From NCBI RefSeq assembly GCF_963678635.1, contig NC_087062.1, positions 49,200,552 to 49,264,551 on the forward strand: a stretch of 64,000 nucleotides of DNA. The letters are read 5' to 3'. The position numbers and the translations under genes were made by a program. Below the pieces are notes generated by a model. The model had not been told where the DNA came from, did not search any database, and saw nothing but the letters and a program-made list of their open reading frames with translations. The DNA comes from Symsagittifera roscoffensis (lineage: Eukaryota > Xenacoelomorpha > Acoela > Convolutidae). Below are positions 11,270 to 22,601 of this stretch, in pieces. Each line of letters starts with the position of its first letter. Position 1 is the stretch's first letter.

Positions 11270-11948
11270 ACGGGGATTTTACAAATTCTTCTTAACATAT
11301 TTTCAATAAAGTCCCAGTTTTGGAAACAGTTATGTCATTTTACACAAGAATTATTCCCCGGTACTTCTCTGGATGAAAGCAGTATTGAGTTTGAGTTTGA
11401 AACGAATCGTAATCTCTACTTAAATATGCGTGATACCCATCTTAGTTTAAAGCTTCAATTATTCGAAGGAAGATTGTTTGATGCTTTCAAAAAAAGAAAA
11501 AGCTGAATATAAAGCAAAATCCTAGGATGATTCAGACCAGGAACCAGAACGTTACTTAACTTATGTAATTAATCTATTATGTTCACTATCCTCCAATTGT
11601 GAAGTTTATTTTATCATTACACTGGTTCACAACGCTAATGGATTATATCCTCATAAGACACAAATAATGAACGAATTCAACTCGTCACCAGTGAGTAATA
11701 AAGGAATACTTGCTTGTCTTGGATACAGTTTTGAAGAATGGCCGAAGAAAAAGATGCAAAAAGGAACGAAATTAGAAAAATTTAGAAGTTTTAGAACTTC
11801 TAAACAACAAAAAAAAAGAAGGAAACAACGAAGCGACGAAAGAGAAGACGTTAAAACTCAAAATTGTTTTGTATATGACAAAAAAAATCAAATGAGAAAC
11901 AAAGCAACTAAGTTTGCAATTGAAACTGAAAAGAAAACATTTTGTTGA
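11270..11948 (+). pseudogene. Capsid-like gene of Polinton type, broken, copy 2
   Basis: Same segments and same breaks as 5150-5828, with the 93-codon piece at 11667-11948. The only difference seen from copy 1 is one substitution at 11625. Confidence 0.45.
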
Positions 11949-12828
11949 GTTTTGAAGATTAAAGAATTTGTTGCATTTATAAATTGACATTATGATTTTA
12001 GTTAGTGGCTTTAGAGACATTAACCAATTTTTTAGAGAGGCCTGAGTGGAGAATGTATTAAAAAATTTCCAGCCTGCATGATTGTTTTTAATCAACTAAG
12101 ACGACTGATCACTTTGTGGTGACATGAAAGGCTTGGGTAATCTCTTGAAGAAGGAGATTTTTTCATTGTTGCTTCTAACCAGCGAGTTTAATAATTTTAA
12201 TATTCAGGGCCTGTAACAATTAAATTTCCGAAGGGAAGAAGCATAGTAGGATTATTTTAGTTTGTGGGTTGGCAGGACCGTCCTGCGTCCCAACAATTTT
12301 TTAAACCTAGGAGAAAAAGATTTAAATCGAGGCATTGGCATTAAAAGTCAGAAAAGATGTTTTTATCTTAAGTCATATCCATGAAAGTGCACGTTAGTGA
12401 AAGAATTTGGAAAGATGTGATGTGGATAAAAGTGCTTTAGTGCGTATTGTAAATTCTGTTCGATGGCACTGTACCATTTCGATGAAGACTAAAGGACTCA
12501 ATGAGGATATTGACCGGGCTGTCCGGGGAGTATGTGACCTTCGACCAGAATGTACGAAAACGCAGTTTCGCAATCGAAATTTTATCGATCTAAAAAAGGA
12601 CATCTAACCTGGAATATTGATGGTTTTAATGGATTAGCAGCGTTATTTGAACGATTAGACGAATCGGGAAGGGTTGGTTTCAACTGAAATGCTAAATCTT
12701 AAAATTTCGATTTGGACGTGAACGACACGTAACTTTTTTATATTTCGCACACACTGAAACGGCGAAACAGAACAACATAAGTTGCAGTGAAAACAACTAT
12801 GAGAAAACGACAACAAATTGAAATTGTG
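11949..12828. other. 3-prime part of duplicated block, copy 2
   Basis: Copy of 5829-6707, no gene recognised. Here the final GAAATTGTGA is followed by single-copy sequence, showing the ancestral right flank. Confidence 0.4.
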
Positions 12829-12855
12829 ATTGGAATTTGTCAGGAACCATTCCGA

Positions 12856-12889
12856 GTTGTAACGATTGCGCCGCTACAATCGTTACAAC
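12856..12889. repeat. Perfect 13 bp stem-loop
   Basis: Arms GTTGTAACGATTG and CAATCGTTACAAC enclose the 8-base loop CGCCGCTA. It sits in the single-copy stretch between the duplication and the right inverted-repeat arm. A terminal cis element of the virus-like element is possible, but chance cannot be excluded. Confidence 0.7.
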
Positions 12890-13037
12890 GTAGAACCCGA
12901 GTAAAGGGAAGGGTGTTGGGACGGCGTGTTCAGCCTTCCGGAAAGAAATAGGAGTGCTATTTCCCTGGAATTCAGAATCCGGAGGAGTCTCGGGCCCAAG
13001 ACTCAAACTAATATTTATAAATTTTTAGCTTCCTGCT

Positions 13038-13112
13038 CATGTCCTGAGTTGAATTTAATTAACTTCCAGATTCATTTTCGGAGAATGAGAAGCTAGGAAA
13101 GAGGGAAAGGTT
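13038..13112 (-). repeat. Right arm of the diverged inverted repeat
   Basis: Reverse complement of 1-76 with matching core ATGAGAAGCTAG. The pair spans about 13.1 kb and encloses both copies of the block. The polymerase relic lies outside it, so either the arms mark a smaller derivative or later rearrangement moved parts of one element. Confidence 0.6.
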
Positions 13113-14161
13113 TGATCCATCTTCGATGGAGATGATGATTTTTATCTAGTGAACAAAAACAATACTAATATTATAAATAGTAGCAGCCCTGTTTTTAGGA
13201 GTGACCTCGTGGTCTGGGGATACTGAGACCCAGCCATGAGCTCATTATTCTTGCATATAATTAGGTTAATTTGACTGTTTTGACAGAATCCGGTTACAGT
13301 AACATTTTTGTCGATCCGATGTTAGGAAAACCACCAAAAGAACCGGCTCTGGCAGATACGGTGAAAAGCATGTAGAGCTGTGTTTAGACGCTAGCCAGTC
13401 GTTTTAGAACCTAGCTTTATTTTCTGTCGATAATTACTTCCGGGCGAATGTTACATTCCTTAATTGTTTTCATACTGCAGTAGTAGATGTTGGAGCTGAT
13501 CAGGGGTAATGGAGCATGAGAGACCCCATGTATTAAGATACATTATCGATTTCCATTCTCTTATGCTAAGTATTTACATTAGGTATAGAAGCTACAATGT
13601 ATTAGGATAGGGAATACCAATGGTAAGATTTCATGGTTTGTGTGATGGTAAGATAATGGTAAGAAAAACGATTTTTTCTTAGATTTTGTGTAGAAATGTC
13701 TAGATTTTCGCAAAAATTTTGTCGCGTGTTATCTAATTTTTAAAAATCAAAAGTTAGTTACGTGTAGGTTCTGGAATGAAATTAATGTAATTAGGTTTTT
13801 GGTTCATGGTAAGTTAGTGGTGAGTTTTTGGGCAAAACATTGGAATTTTTGCCACAAAAATAGAAAATTTTTCAAAAAAACTTCAAAACACGAGACGATT
13901 TGTTATGATTTGACCTTTTAACAATTTATTAGATACTTTTTTTTCTAAAACATCTTCCTGAAACTATGCTGAAACCTACGGAAATTTCGACAAAAGTCAA
14001 TTTTTTGAGAGAAAAAAGTTAAATTACAGAGAAAGTATATAAGCCACTGCAACGTATTCAAAATTTACCGCAACTTTATGATAGTACACCAATGAAAAAC
14101 TGCATTGCACAAAAGCTTACTACATTGCATGACTTAACAATTTTTAACATTGCATCAGCTT
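13113..14161. other. Intergenic AT-rich stretch
   Basis: No gene recognised. It contains simple A/T-rich sequence and a GGTAAGA-rich patch (13610-13680). It lies between the right inverted-repeat arm and the 3-prime end of the minus-strand polymerase relic. Confidence 0.5.
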
Positions 14162-16717
14162 TTATAAGTTCAATGGTTTTGTATGAATTCCATCATCTTG
14201 AACTCGTCTTTTCGGATAAAAATGAATAAGTCTTTTCTTTGTTTGCTCATATGTTTCCACCATATGGTTTACGGTTTTGAACTCTCTATTTGTAGATATC
14301 AGGTTGATTGCTTCATCAAGCACTCTCCTGTATTTTGACAAGGGTCCGTCTCCAAAATCTTGTAGAACTCGTTTGTTCAAACCTTTACTACTGAATTTCA
14401 ATTTATCTGACTTGTTGTCATAGCAGCAATACATCTTGCTACATGAACATAGCATTTCTGTGACCTGAATTCTTCTTTGAAAAGTCCCGGCTCCCGGTTA
14501 TCAAGTTAAGTTTTTTGTGGATGCTGCAACACGTTCGAGGGAAGAAATTAGATTTTGGATCTGCCTTGAAAGAGTCTCTGCAATCATTTTCCCTCAATTT
14601 TTCCAAAATGTCCCTTTTTTCTGGTTGGATACAGTCATATGAATTTTCTTCAGCATGTGCTAAGTAAAGTGAGTCTTTATCCATCTCCAACTTTTCAAAT
14701 TTATTTACATCACTGAACTTGTCACAGAAGTTGTAGTAGAGTTCCAACATTCTCAGTTTCGCATACTGCAGCATGAAAAATCTAACAATTATGGGTTCTC
14801 TGGGTCCAAATGTTGACTTCAACAAGTCCACGTCATACAAGTCTTTTTAAACTGTATTCAGTCTTCTGAACAACGGTTCATAGATCGCTTTATGAGTTTT
14901 TTCATCGTTCAGATACTTCGTAATTGTATGCCTGGATCTATCCATGATCTGATATCCATAAAAAGAATTGCCCAAAAAGCTTCATAATTTCTGCTACAAC
15001 TCTTAAAAAATTGTTTTTTTCTCCTTCTCTTCTAGCGTCAACCACTGATTGAACAAAAATTTCAGAGCATTTCCGAGGAGAATATTGAATGAAACGGTGA
15101 ATTTTGGTGCACTGCAACCCAAGTTCCCTATAAAAAGGGGAGTTATAACTGTTCCATTTTCCAGCTTGAAACTAGATATCAGCATTCTCTGAGGATGATT
15201 TAACACTTCATTCGCGGTTGCATAGGTCTCCATGTAGTCTCCAATATCGTTTCTTCCAACCTCAGTAACTTTGAAAACTGGAGGAAAATTTGCAAATTTT
15301 GATTTCAGTTCATCTGGAACAACTAAATCGCATTGAACACAAGAAAAAATTGATCCATCTTTGATTTTCGCTAGAAGGGAGTCTGTAGAAAGAGGTCTCT
15401 TGTAAGTAAAATAAGTTCTAACCTGATTTTTGATCTATTCATCGGTTTTGAAACTTTCCCACCACTCACACTCACATATTTCTTCAAGTTTGTATCCTTT
15501 CTCTTCTATGTATCCCGTCTCATATCATCCATCTCTCTCTTCTTATTACCTCGTTCAATATCCTGATCTTTTAACGAGGGACGAGTTTCTTGACAAGAAA
15601 AAAAGAGGTAGTAATATCCCATTGCTTCAAACATTATCTTACAGTGATCACAATAACCGTCCACATTCAAAAAGTCCCTTTTCTTCTGTTTTCCAGATGT
15701 GAAAAAGCTCTCAATTTTGCATTCTGGTCTTGTTTACTGATAGAAAGACATGGTCATATTCTCGAAGTTGCGAGATCGGTAATGTATAGCTTGAAACTTC
15801 TGCATAACGGTGTCAAACTCCTATCTCGTGTACAGTCCTGTTGGCACATCTTGACACATAGAAAACCGGTAAAGCTGGCTTGCATCAATTCCAACGATCG
15901 ATTTACATATATTTGATGAAATTCTGATGAATGTCTCATCAACTACAGCTTTTCGAGTGAAAACAATCAAAGGTCCACCAGTCATGTCCTCTCGAATTTT
16001 TTCACACAAATCTTTATCACTTTCGCAAAATGGATAAAACATGTAATTTGTAGATTTGTGTAGACATATGTTTGCTAGATTTGGAAGAGTACAACTTGGT
16101 TTTAACGTATCTATCCCCTTGCTATGATGAAGCTTACTCAATTTTTGCATTGCTTCCAGGGTTGGAACTGCATCCTTGTTTTTGTACCGCAAAAGGTCTT
16201 TGAACTTTGTTATTCCGTTTTTCTTCCAAGTCTCTTGTAAGTAGTTGTAATTATCCAAACCAGATGGAGGCAGAGTCTTGATTTGAAGCTTTTTTAGTGC
16301 TTGCTGTTCGTCAAGCCCACTCTTTCTCAACTTCTCATAATCGATGAAGTTTTTTCTAGAGGATTGTTGTTTTTAAGTTTTTTGAAAAAAAATTCATACG
16401 GTGGCAATTTGGGAAAATCAAATTTGTCTGGGTTATCAAACCACTCATAGGGAAAAAATCCTTTGGCTTCGGTAGCTTTATAGGCTTTGATAAAAGAGTT
16501 TAGACTAGTTTCCTTACCCAAAAACTTCATTATGTCGAGAAATTATACATATCCAAACTTGAAGGAAATGAAATCGTTTGCATTTTTGATGACTGATGTT
16601 TCTTGTTCTTTATCGCGAATCAAATAGGGGGATAGATAGGACTTTACCAAATTCAAATCATATCTACCGCTATTAAACCTAAAAGTATTAACATATCTCT
16701 CCAGATGTTGTTTCAAC
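14162..16717 (-). pseudogene. polB: Type B DNA polymerase, protein-primed Polinton class, inactive
   Basis: Minus-strand reading from 16717 down shows, in order: FNSGRYDLNL (exonuclease-like block), a stop near 16545, then KGFFPYEWFD, FYPFCESDKDLCEKIREDM, GIDASQLYRFSM (motif A, about 15857-15890), and after frameshifts GNSFYGYQIMD (motif B, about 14945-14978), LEMDKDSLYL (motif C, about 14661-14690) and FSSKGLNKRVL. In family B polymerases motif A normally reads SLYP and motif C DTD. Here the proline is R and the threonine is K, although the aspartates remain. At least four frameshifts or stops split it. It belonged with the integrase and capsid-like genes as the replicative polymerase of the element. 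Confidence 0.85.
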
Positions 16718-17185
16718 TTGCTTTATACATTAAATTTACACTCCATCCCAAATATAAAAATGATTTGATTTTTTTTACATTCATCATCAGATCAAATATA
16801 CGAAGTATCACTACATTAAAAGCAGTTATTGCTCAGCTTAGATCTACATAGATGGAAGGTTACAAACAAATTTATAAAGGTCTGTGATATGAACAAGTTA
16901 TAAAAAAATATTTAAGTTACATCTCTTTTCTTCCCACTCGACCCGTGAGCTATCATCGTGGTCCCGGGCCTCTAAAAATTTAATTGCTCTCCAACTAAAT
17001 GCAATCAATTGTCATTTTTTTAAGACGCAATGGGTGGCGTCCCTCATGCTTGAAGGACCGAATGCTATAAACTAATTTTAGCTTACTTTCAGCCAATCAG
17101 AATTGAGTATTCAAAGTCTCAAAGTAAATCGCGAAAATAAGCGAAAGTAAGAAAATAAATCCAGGCCATTAGTGTTAATATACTT
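16718..17185. repeat. Insertion splitting the polymerase, copy 1
   Basis: About 440 bp (16722-17160) interrupt the polymerase frame between INTNGLD on the right and LKQHLERY on the left. The ends as duplicated at 17387-17855 include a few polymerase codons. It carries CTTACTTTC and GAAAGTAAG as inverted 9-mers near its right end. A segment CATGCTTGAAGGACCGAATGC recurs inverted near 18090-18125. It is likely a short non-autonomous transposon, class unknown. Confidence 0.7.
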
Positions 17186-17335
17186 CGTCCCGTTTATCAT
17201 TATCGTGGCCGTCTTTTCTTTCAGTTTGTCAACAACATATGGATTCCAGAGCCGAGTTTGTAGAAAACGCTCATGTAGTTTCAGAAAAACAATTACACTT
17301 TTAAGAAATGAATTACATAAATGAACACACATCAG
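17186..17335 (-). pseudogene. polB: Upstream fragment of the polymerase relic
   Basis: Minus-strand frame with VHLCNSFLKSVIVFLKLHER and WNPYVVDKLKEKTATIMING leads directly into the INTNGLD codons at the insertion edge, so it is the next upstream part of the same polymerase. It ends against the second insertion copy at 17387. Further N-terminal sequence is not found. Confidence 0.65.
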
Positions 17336-17386
17336 TCAACAACAAAAGTGACTACGGGCACAGATTAGTCAAAAGAACAAAGGTTT

Positions 17387-17855
17387 TCAACTTGCTTTAT
17401 ACATTAAATTTACACTCCATCCCAAATATAAAAATGATTTGATTTTTTTTACATTCATCATCAGATCAAATATACAAAGTATCACTACATTAAAATCAGT
17501 TATTGCTCAGCTTAGATCTACATAGATGGAAGGTTACAAACAAATTTATAAAGGTCTGTGATATGAACAAGTTATAAAAAAATATTTAAGTTACATCTCT
17601 TTTCTTCCCACTCGACCCGTGAGCTATCATCGTGGTCCCGGGCCTCTAAAAATTTAATTGCTCTCCAACTAAATGCAATCAATTGTCATTTTTTTAAGAC
17701 GCAATGGGTGGCGTCCCTCATGCTTGAAGGACCGAATGCTTGAAACTAATTTTAGCTTACTTTCAGCCAATCAGAATTGAGTATTCAAAGTCTCAAAGTA
17801 AATCGCGAAAATAAGCGAAAGTAAGAAAATAAATCCAGGCCATTAGTGTTAATAT
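17387..17855. repeat. Insertion sequence, copy 2
   Basis: Near-identical direct repeat of 16718-17185, including a few polymerase-derived bases at both ends. It therefore arose by duplicating the already inserted copy rather than by an independent insertion. Confidence 0.8.
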
Positions 17856-18404
17856 TGACCGATTACATAATAAGCAGATGAGTTTTCAAGACTGAAAAAT
17901 TCTTATGACTTTGACCTCATTAATCTTGATGATTATCTGAATAGTATTGCGGTTGTAACCCGCAATTTGCAATGTTTTTGATTATTTTCCACTGATTTAA
18001 TACGTTTTCTGTTAATTTTGACTTCGATTTTGGGAGAGAGGCATTTAGCCAATAGAATATCTCTGCGATTTTGATTGGTTGAAATTTTCAAGCATTCGGT
18101 CCTTCAAGCATGAGAACCCTCCCCGACGCAATGTATTGATTTCTAACACATGTCGTGAAAATAGCAGTTGCCAATAAACACTATGTTTAACTTACAGACT
18201 AAACTGTTAAAATTTCTTGTCTAAATCCAAAATCTTCGCCCAAAAAGAATCGATCGGATGTGATTACATCACTTCAAAAACATTTTCAATTTTTGCATCA
18301 AAATATGTATATCACTTTAGGAAGTTTCTTTGGGTGTAGCACAGCATTGCAACTTCCGTCACTCCCGTCTGTCCTCAAATTTCTGTGTACTGGTAACCTG
18401 TAAT
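17856..18404. other. Unassigned, with inverted piece of the 17 kb insertion
   Basis: AT-rich and non-coding. Around 18085-18135 a segment reads as the reverse complement of the CATGCTTGAAGGACCGAATGC region of the insertion at 17.0 and 17.7 kb, suggesting another member or opposite terminus of the same family. Nothing else is recognised. Confidence 0.5.
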
Positions 18405-19936
18405 GAATATCAGATTTGGAAACAAGGAAACAGGAAAAAGTTGATCAGAAGCATTTGATTATTTTTAAAATTCTGAAGACAGCACATAACGGTAAAACTC
18501 CTCAGGTTCCAGGTATTGTTTATGACAGGCAATTTTTCGATAACTTTAACCCAATTTGAGAAATCTGGATCCAGGCGTAATTTTTCTATTACGCGGGAAA
18601 TGCAGGTAATTAAAGCCCATTTTTGAAAGTGGAAGTCATTTTTCACGTTTTACGGGACCTTTTCAGTTTTGCATTTCAATCGCACTTCGTAAATAACGAG
18701 CAAAGCACCGCGTTGTAAAAAAGAAATATGCCAGAGAAAGCAAAATCAACAACAAAAAAACTTTATTTGGCTCAATTAGCTCACATAAATCAAATTGGAA
18801 TGACTTGCAAGCCAGATTACGTCGACAGTTACAAGAAAGCTGTTACTGTCGCGTGTATTTTTGACCCCAGAGTAGACATAACGTCGAAAGTCAAACATAG
18901 CTAACAGACACAAAAAAAGAACCTGGCCATAAATCTGACCAAGAATCTGGTGAGTTTAAAGCACATTTTATATATGACACTTACTTTTGTTAAAATTAAC
19001 CCAATTTGAGAACTGGATGAAAAGGTCGCTGAGAAATCATTGAAATTACACCCATCTTCGAAACGAAATGTTATTCAAGTTTCCCAAACCATTGGCATGG
19101 ATAGAGCTAACAATAAATTAAACTACCAAAAACCAACTTAACTGCATGAAGAAAAGGAACAAAAAAATGAAGACTGAGAGTTAGGTTCAGACAACCGAAA
19201 GCAGCTAAGTCGACACAAAATCGAAAATGCACAAAATTTGGATCTATCGAAATAAATCATGTAGTTTTAAAACAAAAACATGCCAAGACAAAATAATGCG
19301 AATTTCGCAAGGGAAAAAAAATTTACCAAGCTGTAACAAAGCCAAAAATGCCTTAGTAGAAACCATCTAAGCCAAAAAAAAAATCAAAAAGACTGATTGT
19401 TTTCAGGGTGAAGGGGACTTGTTAATTTTTATAAGTATTTTTGATTTTCTTTTCGGCTTAGATGGTTTCTGCTAAGGCATTTTCGGCTTTGTTACAGCTT
19501 GGTAAGTTTTTTTTCCCTTGCGAAATTCGCATTTTTTTGTCTTGGCATGTTTTTGTTTTAAAACTACATGATTTATTTCAATAGATCCAAGTTTGCGTTT
19601 GATTGTTTTCAGGGTGAAGGGGACTTAATAATTTTTATAAAACGCACACACAAAACTTTGTTTTCTCGTCAAACGAAACAATTTGAGGTCACTAAGCCGA
19701 TATAATATAGGCCGAAACCTATGAAGCTGAAAAAATAAGCAAAGAAGCCGAAAAATCAAGACTAAAGAAATTTCATATTCCCCTCGCACATTAAACTTTT
19801 GATGCTCGTCGAAAGAGGTAATAAAAGGTCAATAAGCCGATATAACATAGGACGAAACCTATCAATCAGAAAAACCGAAATGGCCGAAAAAAATTGTTTA
19901 ACAATTTGCGCAATCAAGTGAGCATAAAAAAGATAT
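18405..19936. repeat. 1.55 kb tandem repeat, unit 1
   Basis: Matches 19954-21487 throughout with few substitutions. A 78-codon minus-strand frame (18410-18646, and 19960-20196 in unit 2) is preserved but has no motif I recognise. It may be fortuitous given the close identity of the units. The unit includes a long foldback and two direct copies of GATTGTTTTCAGGGTGAAGG. Confidence 0.9.
19240..19588. repeat. Long foldback (inverted repeat) in unit 1
   Basis: Arms of about 155 bp (19240-19394 and 19432-19588) are imperfect reverse complements around a 37-base loop containing AGGGTGAAGGGGACTTG. RNA from either strand would form a long hairpin. The form resembles foldback or MITE elements, or a source of double-stranded RNA. 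Confidence 0.85.
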
Positions 19937-19953
19937 GTATCAGATTGAATGAA

Positions 19954-21487
19954 TAAATATCAGATTTGGAAACAAGGAAACAGGAAAAAGTTGATCAGAA
20001 GCATTTGATTATTTTTAAAATTCTGAAGACAGCACATAACGGTAAAACTCCTCAGGTTCCAGGTATTGTTTATGACAGGAAATTTTTCGATAACTTTAAC
20101 CCAATTTGAGAAATCTGGATCCAGGCGTAATTTTTCTATTACGCGCGAAATGCAGGTAATTAAAGCCCATTTTTGAAAGTGGAAGTCATTCTTCACGTTT
20201 TACGGGACCTTTTCAGTTTTGCATTTCAATCGCACTTCGTAAATAACGAGCAAAGCACCACGTTGTAAAAAAGAAATATGTCAGAGAAAGCAAAATCAAC
20301 AACAAAAAAACTTTATTTGGCTCAATTAGCTCACATAATACAAATTGGAATGACTTGCAAGCCAGATTACGTCGACAGTTACAAGAAAGCTGTTACTGTC
20401 GCGTGTATTTTTGACCCCAGAGTAGACATAACGTCGAAAGTCAAACATAGCTAACAGACACAAAAAAAGAACCTGGCCATAAATCTGACCAAGAATCTGG
20501 TGAGTTTAAAGCACATTTTATATATGACACTTACTTTTGATAAAAATTAACCCAATTTGAGAACTGGATGAAAAGGTCGCTGAGAAATCATTGAAATTAC
20601 ACCCACCTTCGAAACGAAATGTTATTCAAGTTTCCCAAACCATTGGCATGGATAGAGCTAACAATAAATTAAACTACCAAATACCAACTTAACTGTATGA
20701 AGAAAAGGAACAAAAAAGTGAAGACTGAGAGTTAGGTTCAGACAACCGAAAGCAGCTAAGTCGACACAAAATGGAAAATGCACAAAATTTGGATCTATCG
20801 AAATAAATCATGCAGTTTTAAAACAAAATTATGCCAAGACAAAATAATGCGAATTTCGCAAGGGAAAAAAAACTTACCAAGCTGTAACAAAGCCGAAAAT
20901 GCCTTAGCAGAAACCATCTCAGCCGAAAAAAAAAATCAAAAAGACTGATTGTTTTCAGGGTGAAGGGGACTTGTTAATTTTTATAAGTCTTTTTGATTTT
21001 TTTTTTCGGCTTAGATGGTTTCTGCTAAGGTCTTTTCGGCTTTGTTACAGCTTGGTAAGTTTTTTTCCCTTGCGAAATTCGCATTATTTTGTCTTGGCAT
21101 GTTTTTGTTTTAAAACTACATGATTTATTTCGATAGATCCAAATTTGCGTTTGATTGTTTTCAGGGTGAAGGGGACTTGTTAATTTTTATAAAACGCACA
21201 CACAAAACTTTGTTTTCTCGTCAAACGAAACAATTTGAGGTCACTAAGCCGATATAATATAGGCCGTAACCTATGAAGCTGAAAAAATAAGCAAAGAAGC
21301 CGAAAAATCAAGACTAAAGAAATTTAATATTCCCCTCGCACATTAAACTTTTGATGCTCGTCGAAAGAGGTAATAAAAGGTCAATAAGCCGATATAACAT
21401 AGGACGAAACCTATCAATCAGAAAAACCGAAATGGCCGAAAAAAATTGTTTAACAATTTGCGCAATCAAGTGAGCATAAAAAAGATA
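19954..21487. repeat. 1.55 kb tandem repeat, unit 2
   Basis: Second head-to-tail copy. The junction with unit 1 carries about 17 bases (GTATCAGATTGAATGAA region). It ends at AAAAAGATAT like unit 1, after which sequence is unrelated. Confidence 0.9.
20791..21140. repeat. Long foldback in unit 2
   Basis: Arms 20791-20944 and 20988-21140, the counterpart of the foldback in unit 1, with small independent differences in the two arms. Confidence 0.85.
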
Positions 21488-22601
21488 TTTCCCTCGAAAC
21501 CACTCAAAAATAGTTCACTAAGCCCATTAAATTTAGGTCGAAATCATTTGGGCATATTAAAGTTTTTGAGCGAAAAAAATTTATACAAAACCAGAATTAT
21601 ACGACACCTACTCAATGATGCAATAGCAATCGAAATCGAAGCAAATCTTCTTCATACAAGTCGACAAAAAGAAAACGCAAAACAAAACCCGTTGAATCGA
21701 TAGATAAACTACTGGATGGAATTTGAATTCCGTAAGAATCGTTCTGTAATTTTGAGAACCATAGCACCAACATAGGCAACGTGGATGAAAGGATTCGAAT
21801 ATTTTCAGAACCTCAATGCTCATACACAAAACAGGATAACCATATAGGGAGACCGACATGACCCATGATCGCATTAAATTAGAACTTATCTCACATGAAG
21901 TGTTGGCGGAGATATCATGTTATGGGTAATTGATAGTAACTGTGGCATGATTAAGTTTAACTCGTGAATGACAGTGGTTAGTCCATTTGGTCCAGCTCAA
22001 CCCTCCAAAATAAGAAAGACGGAATGACCTAAAAAAGCTTGTTGTTAGTTGCCAGCAGGGGGTGCGTCATGTGAGCTTGGCCGAGTCTAAGGAACATTGC
22101 TATTTCGGCCGGCCGTAGCCACAGGTCTATTGGGGTCAGTTCAGTGGAGCAGTGCAGTTAAAGATGTGGAGGGTACTATGCGGAGTCGGACAGTGGGGAC
22201 AACTCGAGGGGACATTGGGGTCTATTCTATTAAGATAGGTATTTTAAAATGGGGGGTAACTGGATCAGAGCTTTGCTCCTTGTTGAACGGGGGAGCAGTT
22301 CTTCAGTCGAGAAAAAATCAGGCTGGCGCAGCGGGAGAACTTCAGGAAAGATTACATTTGTTACGTGGTTTGTGTGGAACCTTTTAAAAAGGAGTTTAAA
22401 ATAATTAAAGGAAGTTGCTTTGGTCAGAATAGTCGTTAAACTTAGTAAAATTGCTTCGTTCAGATTTTTTTGGTCGATTTTTTTTAAAAATTAATATAAA
22501 CTCAGGTTTGATTTGTCTGGGAGGGGAGTGGAACCTTTGATAGAAATGAAGTAGATGGAAGTGGAGATACGGTGTCAGAAAAAAAAGTGAAAGGATATAA
22601 G
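21488..22601. other. Unassigned stretch with a GC-richer patch
   Basis: No gene recognised. A GC-richer patch (about 22040-22380) includes a 96-codon + frame (22097-22387) without a recognisable motif. It may be the 3-prime tail of the adjacent minus-strand non-LTR element or unrelated. Confidence 0.4.

Larger units (their letters stand above)
6718..12828 (+). repeat. Tandem duplication, copy 2 (about 6.1 kb)
   Basis: Second copy of 678-6707. It carries a 63 bp segment near 7210-7272 that copy 1 lacks, and a local expansion of a 12 bp motif TATAACGGAATC near 10335-10378. Its last 2.4 kb is essentially identical to copy 1, whereas the first 3.5 kb is visibly diverged. Confidence 0.9.

Noticed and set aside
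15430-15916. Plus-strand frames of 90 and 108 codons
   Set aside because: They lie antisense to the polymerase relic and show no motif.
14162-16530. Treating the separate minus-strand frames as independent genes
   Set aside because: Their motifs follow the order of one type B polymerase, so they are pieces of one broken gene.
16718-17855. The two 468 bp direct repeats as LTRs of a retrotransposon
   Set aside because: The 200 bp between them is polymerase sequence, ends are not TG...CA, and the edges contain polymerase codons.
22097-22387. 96-codon + strand frame in a GC-rich patch as a gene
   Set aside because: No motif, no neighbouring gene structure, and it borders a decayed retroelement.
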